The notes under the pieces were generated by a model that saw only the letters and a list, made by a program, of their open reading frames with translations, searched no databases and was not told the origin of the DNA. 38,391 bases of DNA from Neobacillus muris (lineage in GTDB: Bacteria > Bacillota > Bacilli > Bacillales > Cytobacillaceae). Where the stretch lies: NCBI RefSeq assembly GCF_943193175.1, contig NZ_CALPDF010000043.1, positions 1-38,391 of the forward strand, written 5' to 3'. The position numbers were made by a program, and so were the translations under genes. Positions 1-8,817 of the stretch are shown in pieces. Positions within the stretch are counted from its first letter, which is position 1; every line of letters starts with the position of its first letter.

Positions 1-77
1 GTGACAATTTTTTTGCTTATAAAGCCCTCTATCAAGGTATTTTATAGCCTGTTTTAAATAAAAGTTTTTACAATACG
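1..77. repeat. 77-bp contig-terminal inverted repeat, left copy
   Basis: The first 77 bases are the exact reverse complement of the last 77 (38315-38391), and identity stops sharply at base 78. The repeat ends 23 bases before the start codon of the permease gene, as its partner ends 23 bases before the PTS IIB start. No transposase is visible. Seventy-seven is a common final k-mer length in de Bruijn assembly, so this is probably the visible edge of a longer genomic repeat (an IS element or duplicated block) rather than a complete 77-bp element. Confidence 0.9.
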
Positions 78-100
78 AACTTGCAAATAGGAGTGAAAGA

Positions 101-1093
101 ATGGAAAACCTAAAGGTTCAAATGGAAGAAAGAAACCATGCAACACCGCTGAAAAATAACATGAAAGCCAAAAGTAATCTATTAAAAACATACGGATTAG
201 TAATCGCCCTGCTTCTGGTATGTGCAATTTTCTCGGTCCTTTCACCTGTGTTTCTACAGCCGACTAACTTGATGAACATTTTAAATCAGGTGGCGATTAA
301 TGCGATTCTGGCCATCGGGGTTACCTTTGTCATCCTGATTGGGGGGATTGATTTAGGGCTGGGATCTTATGTGGCTATAACAGGATGTATGGCAGCTTTA
401 TTTGCTCATCCGAATACGTACCCGGTTATGGTGCCGATCCTGCTGGCTGTCCTTGGCGGAGTCTTGATTGGGGCAATCAACGGCTTCTTTGTCACAAAGG
501 CTAAATTGGCGCCATTCATCGTCACTTTAGGGATGATGACCATTGCCCGAGGAGGCGCGCTTGTCATCAGTGAAGGACGGCCGATCTCCAATCTCTCTTA
601 TTCTTTTAACTTAATCGGCGGCGGCGCGTTATTTGGGATCCCAATTCCAGTTATTCTCCTTGCTGCAGTCTTTGTCATTTCCTTCTTTATCCTTAGAAAA
701 ACTAAATTTGGCCGATATCTATATGCCATTGGAGGAAATGAGGAAGCATCCCGTGCATCTGGGATTCATGTGAACAAAATTATCCTATCGAGCTACATCA
801 TTTGCGGGGCATTGGCAGGATTAGCTGGGTTAATCCAGGCATCAAGGATTACAACCGGACAGCCGAACGTGGGGGTGGGATATGAATTAGATGCCATTGC
901 GGCTGTTGTCATCGGCGGCACAAGTCTGATGGGCGGTGTTGGTACCGTTACAGGGACCGTCCTTGGAGCATTGATTATCGGAGTCATTAATAATGGCTTG
1001 GACCTGCTTAATGTCTCTTCCTACTATCAACAAATTATTAAAGGAATGATCATAATCGGGGCTTTGCTAATTGATCGAAAGAAAACAAAATAA
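101..1093 (+). CDS. Sugar ABC transporter permease, RbsC/BPD_transp_2 family
   Basis: This 330-residue inner-membrane permease would form the channel of a ribose/xylose-type sugar importer. It has a short polar N-terminus, then about eight to ten hydrophobic segments, with the family hallmarks IGGIDLGLGS near residue 85 and AAVVIGGTSLMGGVGTVTGT near residue 265. The ATG at 101 follows AGGAGTG at good spacing. The binding-protein gene follows after 27 bases. In this family an RbsA-type ATPase gene normally lies upstream, but here only the terminal repeat is present, so the ATPase is off the contig or lost. Assignment to the family is firm; the sugar is unknown. Confidence 0.93.
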   Translation: MENLKVQMEERNHATPLKNNMKAKSNLLKTYGLVIALLLVCAIFSVLSPVFLQPTNLMNILNQVAINAILAIGVTFVILIGGIDLGLGSYVAITGCMAALFAHPNTYPVMVPILLAVLGGVLIGAINGFFVTKAKLAPFIVTLGMMTIARGGALVISEGRPISNLSYSFNLIGGGALFGIPIPVILLAAVFVISFFILRKTKFGRYLYAIGGNEEASRASGIHVNKIILSSYIICGALAGLAGLIQASRITTGQPNVGVGYELDAIAAVVIGGTSLMGGVGTVTGTVLGALIIGVINNGLDLLNVSSYYQQIIKGMIIIGALLIDRKKTK

Positions 1094-1120
1094 TCGTTAC
1101 AAAAATAAGGGGAAACAGGG

Positions 1121-2083
1121 GTGGAGAAAGTGAAGAAATTTACGAGTGTTTTATCGGTTTTATTAGTCTTCTTACTTATTGCAGGCTGCGGAATGCAGAC
1201 AACTGGCACCGCTAAAAAGGAAAAAAAGAAGGATGATGGCCAAATTGTGATTGGAGTTTCTTTATTGAATCTCGGTAATGAATTTATTGTGCAAATCAAA
1301 AATGGCATTGAGAAAAAAGCAGACGAATTGGGTGTCAAAGTCATTATCAATGATGCCCAGAAAAGCGCTGATAAGCAGCTTCAGCAGGTGAACAGTTTTA
1401 TTGCCCAAGGTGTAGATGCCATCGTGGTAAACCCGGTGGAAACAGAGGCCTCTTCTCCAGCAGTTGAAAAGGCCAAGGAAGCAGGAATTCCAGTCATCAA
1501 TGTCAATGGCGTGACAACAGCTGAACCTGATGCGTTCGTTGGATCAAGGGATGAGGAGTCTGCTGAAATCGCGATTAAATTTCTTGCCGAAAAACTGAAT
1601 GGCAAAGGGAATATTGTCATGATGCATGGCTATCCTGGCCAGGCAGCTGAAATTAAACGAACAGACGGAGCCAAAAATATTTTGAAACAGTATCCGGATA
1701 TGAAACTAATTGCTGAACAAACAGCCAATTGGTCGCGGGATGAAGCTTTATCCTTAATGGAAAACTGGCTGCAGGCTAATAAAGGGAAAATCAATGGCGT
1801 ATTTGCGCAAAATGATGAAATGGGGATGGGGGCTTTGCAGGCTCTAGAAAAAGCCGGCGTCAAGGATGATATCGTATTAATTAGTATTGATGCCATTGCT
1901 GATGCCCTGCAGGCTGTTAAAGATGGAAGACTAGATGCGACGGTTTTCCAGAATGCGAACGGACAAGGCGGAGGAGCCATTGAAACAGCTGTGAAAATGA
2001 TTAAGAAGGAAGACTATGAAAAAGAAACCTATATTCCATTTGAGCTAGTAACAAAAGAAAACGTGGATAAATACTTACAATAA
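1121..2083 (+). CDS. Sugar-binding lipoprotein of ABC importer (Peripla_BP_4)
   Basis: This is the extracellular solute receptor for the importer. It has a lipoprotein signal with lipobox LIAGC near residue 24, a lysine-rich linker, then a RbsB/XylF-type fold (IVIGVSLLNLGNEF, VDAIVVNPVET, INGVFAQNDEMGMGALQALEKAG). Its 320 residues are typical. GTG at 1121 has AAGGGG eight bases upstream; a second GTG at 1130, preceded by AGGGGTGG, is equally credible and would remove three residues. It sits between the permease and the ASRT-family gene in one transcription unit. The ligand cannot be read from sequence; a pentose or hexose is likely by family. Confidence 0.92.
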   Translation: MEKVKKFTSVLSVLLVFLLIAGCGMQTTGTAKKEKKKDDGQIVIGVSLLNLGNEFIVQIKNGIEKKADELGVKVIINDAQKSADKQLQQVNSFIAQGVDAIVVNPVETEASSPAVEKAKEAGIPVINVNGVTTAEPDAFVGSRDEESAEIAIKFLAEKLNGKGNIVMMHGYPGQAAEIKRTDGAKNILKQYPDMKLIAEQTANWSRDEALSLMENWLQANKGKINGVFAQNDEMGMGALQALEKAGVKDDIVLISIDAIADALQAVKDGRLDATVFQNANGQGGGAIETAVKMIKKEDYEKETYIPFELVTKENVDKYLQ

Positions 2084-2105
2084 TCATACATGGAGGATGA
2101 TCAAT

Positions 2106-2480
2106 ATGAATAGAAAAGAAGGTTCCACCGTTTGGTATATTCCTGATGGGTTTATCCCGCTAAAAAGCTCCGGCATTCTTGAAAGCCATGAAGCCATCTG
2201 TATTTTAAATTGTAACGAGCAAGATGCGGAAACGAAGGTAACGGTTTACTTTGAGGATCAAGAGCCGATTGACAATATTCAAGTGTTGGTTCAGGGGAAA
2301 AGAACTAAACACATTCGTACGGACTTGCTTGAGGGAAATGGCAGAAAAATCCAGAAAGGCGTACCTTACGCACTCCGGCTTGAAAGTAATCTGCCAGTGA
2401 TCGTTCAATTCAGCAGGATGGATGCCACTCAGGCGGAAAACACACTGATGACAACGATGGCCTATCCTGCGGAACAATAA
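2106..2480 (+). CDS. Sensory rhodopsin transducer (ASRT) family protein
   Basis: A 124-residue protein of the Anabaena sensory rhodopsin transducer family, soluble beta-sandwich proteins that occur in many bacteria without rhodopsin and have been proposed to bind small molecules such as sugars. Matching segments are YIPDGFIP near residue 12, SHEAICILN near 27, KRTKHIR near 66 and SNLPVIVQFSRMDATQAENTL near 95; these follow the Anabaena protein closely from memory. ATG 2106 is preferred because the upstream in-frame ATG at 2097 abuts the GGAGG itself. No rhodopsin gene is in the window. Its place between the binding protein and a histidine kinase suggests a role in sugar sensing or metabolism, which is inference. 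Confidence 0.85.
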   Translation: MNRKEGSTVWYIPDGFIPLKSSGILESHEAICILNCNEQDAETKVTVYFEDQEPIDNIQVLVQGKRTKHIRTDLLEGNGRKIQKGVPYALRLESNLPVIVQFSRMDATQAENTLMTTMAYPAEQ

Positions 2481-2571
2481 AACAACTTTTTGGAGGAAGG
2501 GGCTCATCTTTCCATTCATTGAATGATTAGTATAATAAGAGGTAAAGTTTCTATTAATGGAGATGGAAAGA

Positions 2572-4416
2572 ATGCCCCCTTTATTCCGGTTACTGGCTAG
2601 ACGCTTTACGAATAGAAGTATCCAATATCAACTGTTGCTCACGTATACCTTGGTTATTCTTGTACCGATCATTTTATTCGCCGTATTTTCCTATGTAACC
2701 TCTTCCAAAATCATTACCAAAGAAGTGAATCAGAGCAATGAGCAGCTGGTGGAAGGGATTAAAAGGAATATCGATATCTATTTAAACAGGCTGGACAATG
2801 ATTCAAGGGTTTTTTCCGCGAGGGTCATTAATAATAATATTGATTTAAGCGCTGACAAGTCATTAAGTAATGTGGATTTTTTAGAGAATAATAAAGAAAT
2901 TAATGACTATCTAAATAGCACTTTTGATTCTACGAAAGACTACTACAATATTCGAATTTTTTGGGATAATGGGGACTTTATCAATAGTGCCTATAATCGG
3001 ATTGATTATCGGTTAATTTCGTACGATTCACCTGAAGAAAAGAAATGGAAGCAAAGGATGCTTGATAATGATCAAGATAAACTGATTTATGACGTTCATC
3101 GGCTAGAAAAGGGAGGGAAAATTAGTTTCGTTGCCTCAAAGCCTGTCATTAATCAATTTAACCATCAAAGGATTGGCTATATTTGTTTTGATAAAACCCT
3201 GGATTCGTTTGGCAGCATTTTTCGCCAATTTGAAAATAGAACTGGCAGTGCCGTCCAGGTAGTCAATGCGGATCAAACCATTCTCTATCATACCGATCAT
3301 TCACTCATTGGAACAAGTGTAAACCATCAGTTACTTAATAAAGTTGTAAAGTCAAAGGGAAATAGTTTCACAGCAGAAGTGGATGGGGAAAACCTTCTGA
3401 TCGTATCATCTAAACTGAATGATCAGGGGCTTCTGATTATCGGTTCCGTGCAGCAGAAATATCTTTCGGACCAATTACAGTCTTTAAAGTATGTTACTTT
3501 CATTGTAGGGATTACGGCTTTAATGGTCGTGTTTATTCTATCGATTATTCTATCGATTCGAATATCCAAGCCCATTAAAAAGCTGAGCGAAATCATGAGT
3601 ACGGTAGAGAAGGGGAATTGGGAAGTGGATATGAATGTTCCAAATGCAAATATCGAAACCGATGTTCTAAAAAGAAGTTTCCAATCGATGTTAGATAAGA
3701 TAAAAGAGCTGATTCGAACGCAATACGAATCAGAAATAAATCGTAAGAATGCCGAGTTAAAGGCCCTTCTCATGCAAATCAATCCCCATTTTCTCTATAA
3801 TACGCTCGAGGTAGTGGAAGGCATTGCGGATGATAAGGGAGTTTATGAAATTTCGGACATATCCCAATCATTAAGTAAAATGCTGCGTTATAGCATTGAT
3901 TTGAAACAGGAAAAAGTCAAGCTGGTATACGAAGTCCAAAATTGTTTAGATTTTTTTCTGATCATAAAAAGCAGGTTTGAGGATCAATTAATCATTGAGC
4001 ATGACATTGATCCTGAAGTTGAAAAATTCATGATCGTAAAAATGGTTTTACAGCCTTTGGTGGAAAATTCAATTAAGCATGGGGTTGAAAAAAAGTTCGG
4101 GCAGGGGTTCATTCAATTATCCATTAAAAAAGAGGCAGACCATGTCGTCCTAAAATTGCAGGACAATGGGGTAGGTTTTGCTGATGACAAGCTAAAGGAA
4201 TTTGAGAAGTTTATGAAAGAGCAAGGTGAGATGAGCTACTTCCCTTCCAATATCAAAAGTATAGGACTGAAGAATGTCTATGCAAGACTAAGGATGGTCT
4301 TCGGAGAAGAATTATCTTTTGCTATTAAAAGTGCTCCGGGTCAGGGAACCTTGATCACGATTAAGTTTCCAGCACTTGAATACATTCCTGAATCGGGAGG
4401 CGGGCAGGATGGATGA
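2572..4416 (+). CDS. YesM/LytS-type sensor histidine kinase
   Basis: A membrane histidine kinase of about 614 residues. TM1 is at roughly 17-41, followed by an extracellular Cache-like sensor of about 270 residues, TM2 near 308-330, a HAMP linker, a His_kinase box MQINPHFLYNTLE with the phospho-accepting His near 406, and a C-terminal HATPase with N-box ENSIKHG and G-box DNGVGF. ATG 2572 is preferred because GGAGATGG lies at ideal distance; in-frame ATGs at 2557 and 2563 are alternatives. A TATAAT at 2531-2536 may give it its own promoter. The stop overlaps the response-regulator start, so the pair is translationally coupled. It probably senses the sugar or the loaded binding protein. Confidence 0.93.
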   Translation: MPPLFRLLARRFTNRSIQYQLLLTYTLVILVPIILFAVFSYVTSSKIITKEVNQSNEQLVEGIKRNIDIYLNRLDNDSRVFSARVINNNIDLSADKSLSNVDFLENNKEINDYLNSTFDSTKDYYNIRIFWDNGDFINSAYNRIDYRLISYDSPEEKKWKQRMLDNDQDKLIYDVHRLEKGGKISFVASKPVINQFNHQRIGYICFDKTLDSFGSIFRQFENRTGSAVQVVNADQTILYHTDHSLIGTSVNHQLLNKVVKSKGNSFTAEVDGENLLIVSSKLNDQGLLIIGSVQQKYLSDQLQSLKYVTFIVGITALMVVFILSIILSIRISKPIKKLSEIMSTVEKGNWEVDMNVPNANIETDVLKRSFQSMLDKIKELIRTQYESEINRKNAELKALLMQINPHFLYNTLEVVEGIADDKGVYEISDISQSLSKMLRYSIDLKQEKVKLVYEVQNCLDFFLIIKSRFEDQLIIEHDIDPEVEKFMIVKMVLQPLVENSIKHGVEKKFGQGFIQLSIKKEADHVVLKLQDNGVGFADDKLKEFEKFMKEQGEMSYFPSNIKSIGLKNVYARLRMVFGEELSFAIKSAPGQGTLITIKFPALEYIPESGGGQDG

Positions 4417-6037
4417 AAGCATGACAACTCTAATAGTGGTCGAAGATGAAATTGCTGTCAGAAGAAGCATCATCGGAAAAATTCGTCGTGAAAACTTACC
4501 CATATCCATTCAAGGTGAATATCAAAATGCTGAAGCTGCCTATGCTCACATCCAGAAGAACCCTCCTGATATCGTCCTTCTGGATATGAGAATGCCTGGG
4601 ATGGGCGGGATGAGGTTCTTAGAAATATTAAATAGTGAATTTCCTGACATACAGGTGATTGTGTTAAGCGGCTATTCTGAATTCGAATATGTTCAAAAGG
4701 CGATAAAATGCGGGGCAAAGGACTACTTATTAAAACCTGTCGTTCGCCAGGAATTAAAGAACACTCTAAAGAAAGCGATTTCAATCGCAGCCAAATTGAG
4801 CCGTAAACGGGCGGAGAAGAAAAAAGTTGATTCCTATATTAAAACCAGTCTTCCCTTATTTATGGCAGACGTGTTAAATCGACTTATTCATGATTTTAAT
4901 AGGACAGAGTTGGAATACGAAAGGCTGCTTCAGCCAATTGGTGATGATCCAACCTACAAGTGGTTCCTGCTCATGAATGGGAAGATTAAAAATGATGATC
5001 AAGTAAAAGACATTGATCAAGACAAAAATAAAACCCTTACCAATGACATTCAAGCAATGCTGGAAGAAGCCATGGGAAGACCAGCATTTCTCACAAACTT
5101 ACTCGATCCAAGTATAAAGGATGGATTCCAATGCATCTTTGGTTTTGAAGAAGAAGTGGATGAGGAGGATGTCGATACACTTAGGGCAGACCTAAACACT
5201 GCGATTAACCGTTTAGCTAAAACGAAAAATATCAATCTACAACTTTTCATTAGCGATACCTACCAGGATATTTTGGATACTCGGAAAAAATATTTGGAGT
5301 CCCTTTATTCTTCCTTGTTTATAGAAGAAGAGCCGCCGCTCCTCTTTTTCAAGGATATTCAAGAAAGGGCGTCAAGTCCCAGCATCGATTCCAATGAGCT
5401 CAAAGACTTGATTCACTTTATAAAGACCTACAATCGTAAGAGAATCGTTGCGGAAGTAAACCAAATATTTGAGCGCATGAATGGAGACCTAGATCGTTTC
5501 CTTTCGGCTCAAAGATTGGCCATTGACATTTTAACCTCTTTCGTGAAAAGGGACGTTTTTCAAAATGTCCGTCTTCCAGATGATATCGGGTATCGTTTCT
5601 ATGAATCAATCAGATCCTTTCAAACTATGGAGGACATAAAATTCAGCTTACTTTCCTCTCTTTTTGATATTGCTGATCAGATTGCCAGAAAACAAAATAA
5701 TCCATGTAACAGTCTCGTTCTTGAAGCGAAGAAGATCATCGATGAGAGGTTTCAAGAAGAGATTACGCTTGAATCCATATCCCATAAGCTTAATATCAAT
5801 AAATCCTACTTTAGTGAGTTGTTTAAAGAGGAGATTGGACTGAACTTTAATAAATATTTAAATAAGGTTCGAATCGAGAAGGCCAAGGAATTACTCGTAG
5901 TTCATGATATGAGCGCTGCAAAAATCTCAGAATTAGTGGGGTACAAAGATCCCGTTTATTTTTCAATCGTGTTTAAAAAGTTTACTGGATTTCCTCCAGG
6001 AGAATTTAAACAAAAAAATCAAACATCGATTATCTAA
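4409..6037 (+). CDS. YesN-type response regulator, REC plus AraC HTH
   Basis: A response regulator of about 542 residues. The N-terminal receiver domain (1-125) has the acidic pair ED at 12-13, the phosphorylated Asp at 59 (IVLLDMRMPGM) and the KPV lysine near 111. A long middle region of unknown fold follows, and the C-terminal 100 residues are an AraC/XylS DNA-binding domain (ITLESISHKLNINKSYFSELF, then ISELVGYKDPVYFSIVFKKFTG). ATG 4409 follows GGGAGG and overlaps the kinase stop by 8 bases; a TTG at 4376 would add 11 residues without a good ribosome site. It should activate the sugar operon in response to the kinase. Confidence 0.94.
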   Translation: MDESMTTLIVVEDEIAVRRSIIGKIRRENLPISIQGEYQNAEAAYAHIQKNPPDIVLLDMRMPGMGGMRFLEILNSEFPDIQVIVLSGYSEFEYVQKAIKCGAKDYLLKPVVRQELKNTLKKAISIAAKLSRKRAEKKKVDSYIKTSLPLFMADVLNRLIHDFNRTELEYERLLQPIGDDPTYKWFLLMNGKIKNDDQVKDIDQDKNKTLTNDIQAMLEEAMGRPAFLTNLLDPSIKDGFQCIFGFEEEVDEEDVDTLRADLNTAINRLAKTKNINLQLFISDTYQDILDTRKKYLESLYSSLFIEEEPPLLFFKDIQERASSPSIDSNELKDLIHFIKTYNRKRIVAEVNQIFERMNGDLDRFLSAQRLAIDILTSFVKRDVFQNVRLPDDIGYRFYESIRSFQTMEDIKFSLLSSLFDIADQIARKQNNPCNSLVLEAKKIIDERFQEEITLESISHKLNINKSYFSELFKEEIGLNFNKYLNKVRIEKAKELLVVHDMSAAKISELVGYKDPVYFSIVFKKFTGFPPGEFKQKNQTSII

Positions 6038-6059
6038 ATGAGAAAGGGTTGAATATAAA

Positions 6060-7280
6060 ATGAATCAAACCATTAAAAGTTTATCAGCTGCCATTGAAAA
6101 ATTAGTAGAAGAGGGACAAGGCGTGTTAAGACTAGCCCCAACATGGGTACCGCGTTCCTTCTGCCGCCCAGGGAAAAGGTTAAGACTTCATCCGGAAGAT
6201 TTATATGTGCTTGGATTGTCCCGCGGCGGAATTAACGAACGCTGGTTTTCTTCGACAACGCACGCTGAAAACGGCCCGGGCACACCAGAGGATGAAGGCA
6301 TGAGCTATGTAGTTTCAAAAGACGGAAAGGAGCAAATCCTTCTGAAAGAGGTGGTCGACACTTTAAAAGGGGAAGCTATCGGGGAGGAATTATGGGAAAA
6401 ATATCAGGGCTGGCCGGTCTATTCTAAGCTTTTTGATAACCTTGGTCCACTGCCGCATCATATTCATCATAATGATGAAGCGGCCGCTCGGGTAGGGCAA
6501 AAAGGGAAACCAGAAATGTATTTTTATCCTTCTCAGCTGAATAACCACGGCGGGGAGTTTCCTTACACCTTTTTCGGCATCAGTCCAGGTGTGACAAAAG
6601 AACAAGTGAAAGAAGCCTTAATGAACTTTACCAAGGGTGATAATAAAATTACCGATCTATCCCGGGCATTTAAATTAACATTGGATACTGGATGGGATGT
6701 CCCTCCTGGCATCCTGCATGCACCAGGCAGTTTGTGCACGTATGAGCCTCAATTTGCATCGGATGTGTATGCGATGTACCAGTCGGTGTTGCATGGTGAA
6801 CATGCTGTACCGGAAGAGCTGCTTTGGAAGGATACGCCGGAAGAGGAAGTTGGCAATTTTGACTATTTGATGAGTATTATCGACTGGGAGAAAAACACGG
6901 ATCCTGATTTCTACCAAAATTATTTTATGGCGCCAAAACCGGTCCGTCCAATTAGTGAGATGGAAGAGGAAGGGTATTTGGAAGAATGGATTTGCTATAA
7001 GAGTAAGGTGGTTTGTGCCAAACGGTTAACGGTTCTGCCAGGAAGATCAGTCACGATTAAGGATAGCGCGGCTTATGGTTTTTATATGCTGCAGGGGCAT
7101 GGGAAGTTTGGTGCTTGGGATATTGAGACGCCGTCGTTAATCCGTTATGGACAATTAACCAATGATGAATTTTTCGTAACGGCACCCGCTGCTAGAGCTG
7201 GTGTTACCATCACGAATCATTCTATGACGGAGCCGATTGTTCTTTTGAAGCATTTCTCTGAAAATAGTGATTTAAAGTAG
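6060..7280 (+). CDS. Phosphomannose-isomerase-like cupin, putative sugar isomerase
   Basis: A 406-residue double-cupin protein. The metal site resembles class I mannose-6-phosphate isomerase: HHIHH at 133-137, KPE at 150-152, and PPGILHAPG at 215-223 followed by YEPQFASD, which parallels the PAGTxHAxG...YEIQxxSD segment of PMI. It is the last gene of the ABC/two-component operon, 22 bases after the response regulator. A clear paralog is at 27821-29020, also beside an RbsC-type transporter. It probably isomerises the imported sugar or its phosphate, but neither substrate nor direction is known, and no sugar kinase is encoded in either cluster. Confidence 0.75.
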   Translation: MNQTIKSLSAAIEKLVEEGQGVLRLAPTWVPRSFCRPGKRLRLHPEDLYVLGLSRGGINERWFSSTTHAENGPGTPEDEGMSYVVSKDGKEQILLKEVVDTLKGEAIGEELWEKYQGWPVYSKLFDNLGPLPHHIHHNDEAAARVGQKGKPEMYFYPSQLNNHGGEFPYTFFGISPGVTKEQVKEALMNFTKGDNKITDLSRAFKLTLDTGWDVPPGILHAPGSLCTYEPQFASDVYAMYQSVLHGEHAVPEELLWKDTPEEEVGNFDYLMSIIDWEKNTDPDFYQNYFMAPKPVRPISEMEEEGYLEEWICYKSKVVCAKRLTVLPGRSVTIKDSAAYGFYMLQGHGKFGAWDIETPSLIRYGQLTNDEFFVTAPAARAGVTITNHSMTEPIVLLKHFSENSDLK

Positions 7281-7330
7281 GATGAAATGATGAAGTAGAT
7301 TTTCAGAGGGACTATATTGCGGTTTTTCAT

Positions 7331-7382
7331 TCCTAGGAATTAGTCAAAGGGCCAGAATACATTTTGTTTTCAAAATAGATTC
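7331..7382 (+). repeat. 52-nt dispersed repeat, copy A
   Basis: This stretch begins with TAGGAATTAGTCAAAG and aligns without gaps to 21767-21818; I count 35 of 52 identical positions by eye. Both copies lie just after the stop codon of a plus-strand gene, 51 and 18 bases away. It could be a decayed intergenic repeat or a shared 3' UTR element. No coding potential is seen. Confidence 0.4.
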
Positions 7383-7404
7383 TGCGCCTTAGTTCAAACT
7401 ATAG

Positions 7405-7445
7405 CAAAAAAATACCATAGGGAGAACATCCCCATGGTATTTTTA
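7405..7445. terminator. Bidirectional terminator between convergent genes
   Basis: AATACCAT (7411-7418) pairs with ATGGTATT (7434-7441), extended inward by GGG/CCC. There is an A-run on the left and a T-run on the right. It sits between the convergent cupin and LCP genes and can serve both. Confidence 0.85.
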
Positions 7446-7491
7446 GATTGAATAAAAAACCGGAAAAGGTCTTATTCGGCAATTGGAGTGG

Positions 7492-8481
7492 CTATTCAAA
7501 ATAGGTTGTTACGATTTCTTTAATTTTATTTTGATCTAGTACTATTTGTGAGTTATTAGCCTTCAAGATATCATCATACATGGTTTTGCCTGTACCGGTT
7601 ATTTGATGATAGGTTAATTGGTTCACGATGTCGACATCTTTGACCGCTAGTCCAAGACTTAACATATCTGTTGTAGACATATTAGAGGCCAGGATAAAAT
7701 CTGGAATAGATTTTACAAGACTAGGGAGCTCTGTTATATTGCCTGGACTTAAAGCTTTCTTGCCAATTCCTTTTAAAGCCTCCATTTGCAATTGCTGACG
7801 CCCATATTCTCCGTTTTTTAAGGAATAACGTTCATGAACAACCTCGGTCACCATTTTTCCATCAAAAGAATGGGTACCGGCAGTTAAGGTTTTGTTGGCG
7901 TTCTCTGGATACCAAGAATGGGTTAATTTCACATCGAAGGGCAGACTCATGTCAATCCCGCCCACGGCATCCACCATCGATTCAAAGCCCCAGTAATTGG
8001 TTTCCACATAATAATTAATCGGAACGCCCATGAGATTGCTAACCGCAGAAACAGCAGCTTCTATTCCCTTTTGAGCACCCAATTTGGATTGCATGATGTA
8101 TTGGACACTGGTCAATTTCGTATAGCCATATCCGTCTAAATGGACTCGGGTATCACGGGGAACACTGACTGCATTAAATTCATTTTTGGTTAAATCCACG
8201 TGTACCAGCATCATAGAGTCTGAGTGACCGATTTTCTGACCCTTTCTTTGATCGGAACCTATTAAAAGGATGTTAAATTCCGGTTCTTTAATTTCCACCT
8301 TTTCTGTCGGCGTCTTATCATCCTTTTTCGTCTCGTCTGATTTGACGACTGGAACAGAAGTAAAGTGTTTTTCTGGCTGTAATTGGTGATATTCATAGGC
8401 AATGCCTGCACCAGCCAATATAATGATCCCTAGTAAGCTTAATCCAATAATCTTCCATATTTTTCTTTTCTTCTTTTTCAT
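7492..8481 (-). CDS. LCP (LytR-CpsA-Psr) family cell-wall polymer transferase
   Basis: LCP proteins attach teichoic acids or other anionic glycopolymers to peptidoglycan at the outer face of the membrane. This one has 329 residues: a lysine-rich cytoplasmic start, one membrane segment at about 8-28, a polar linker, then the LCP domain with ILLIGSDQR, SDSMMLVHVDLTKNEFNAVS, PRDTRV and VHERYSLKNGEYGRQQLQ. ATG 8481 follows GGAGGAATC; an ORF extension to 8550 has no support and would place residues before the basic start. A promoter with TTGAAT and TAAAAT at 17-base spacing lies just upstream. Which polymer it handles is unknown. Confidence 0.93.
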   Translation of the reverse strand: MKKKKRKIWKIIGLSLLGIIILAGAGIAYEYHQLQPEKHFTSVPVVKSDETKKDDKTPTEKVEIKEPEFNILLIGSDQRKGQKIGHSDSMMLVHVDLTKNEFNAVSVPRDTRVHLDGYGYTKLTSVQYIMQSKLGAQKGIEAAVSAVSNLMGVPINYYVETNYWGFESMVDAVGGIDMSLPFDVKLTHSWYPENANKTLTAGTHSFDGKMVTEVVHERYSLKNGEYGRQQLQMEALKGIGKKALSPGNITELPSLVKSIPDFILASNMSTTDMLSLGLAVKDVDIVNQLTYHQITGTGKTMYDDILKANNSQIVLDQNKIKEIVTTYFE

Positions 8482-8521
8482 GATTCCTCCATGAAGCTTT
8501 GTTTTTTTACAATATGAGTAA

Positions 8522-8550
8522 ATTTTACTATTAATAATAGGGCGATTCAA
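8522..8550 (-). promoter_or_regulatory. Sigma-A-type promoter of the LCP gene
   Basis: On the minus strand TTGAAT (8550-8545) and TAAAAT (8527-8522) are separated by 17 bases, about 40 bases upstream of the LCP start. This is a good match to a housekeeping Bacillus promoter. Confidence 0.6.
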
Positions 8551-8619
8551 TAGAATATCATTGGAAGACCAAGAGGACGGTATTCATGGTTGAAAATCAT
8601 ATGAATCTTACTAAGACAC

Positions 8620-8647
8620 AAAAAAAAGCACCTAAAATTGGCGCTTT
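8620..8647 (-). terminator. Terminator of the riboswitch transcript
   Basis: On the minus strand AAAGCGCC and GGTGCTTT form an 8-bp stem (one G-U pair) around an A/T loop, followed by a run of eight T. It begins at the stop codon of the 41-aa peptide and separates it from the LCP gene. Confidence 0.8.
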
Positions 8648-8772
8648 TAGTAACTTTTTTCATTTTGATAAGCTTCAAGGCGTTGGTCTCCATTTTTTGC
8701 GGCCACCATTAGGCTCATAGTAAACAGTACGCAGGGTGATCCAACGAACAGGCCTGCTAGAAAGTATAACAT
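8647..8772 (-). CDS. 41-aa membrane peptide (DUF3789-like) under riboswitch control
   Basis: A short ORF encoding 41 residues: one hydrophobic segment of about 22 residues from MLYFLAGLFVG onward, then a basic/polar tail ending YQNEKSY. It has a near-perfect ribosome site (AAAAGGAGGGCATCT before ATG 8772), a c-di-GMP-I riboswitch about 45 bases upstream and a terminator at its stop, so it is the only gene of this transcript. The start resembles small DUF3789 membrane proteins, from memory only. Function is unknown; the riboswitch implies a link to the motile/sessile decision. Confidence 0.72.
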   Translation of the reverse strand: MLYFLAGLFVGSPCVLFTMSLMVAAKNGDQRLEAYQNEKSY

Positions 8773-8817
8773 AGATGCCCTCCTTTTGGGTATTTCATAA
8801 TTCGCAGGAAGGTTTCA

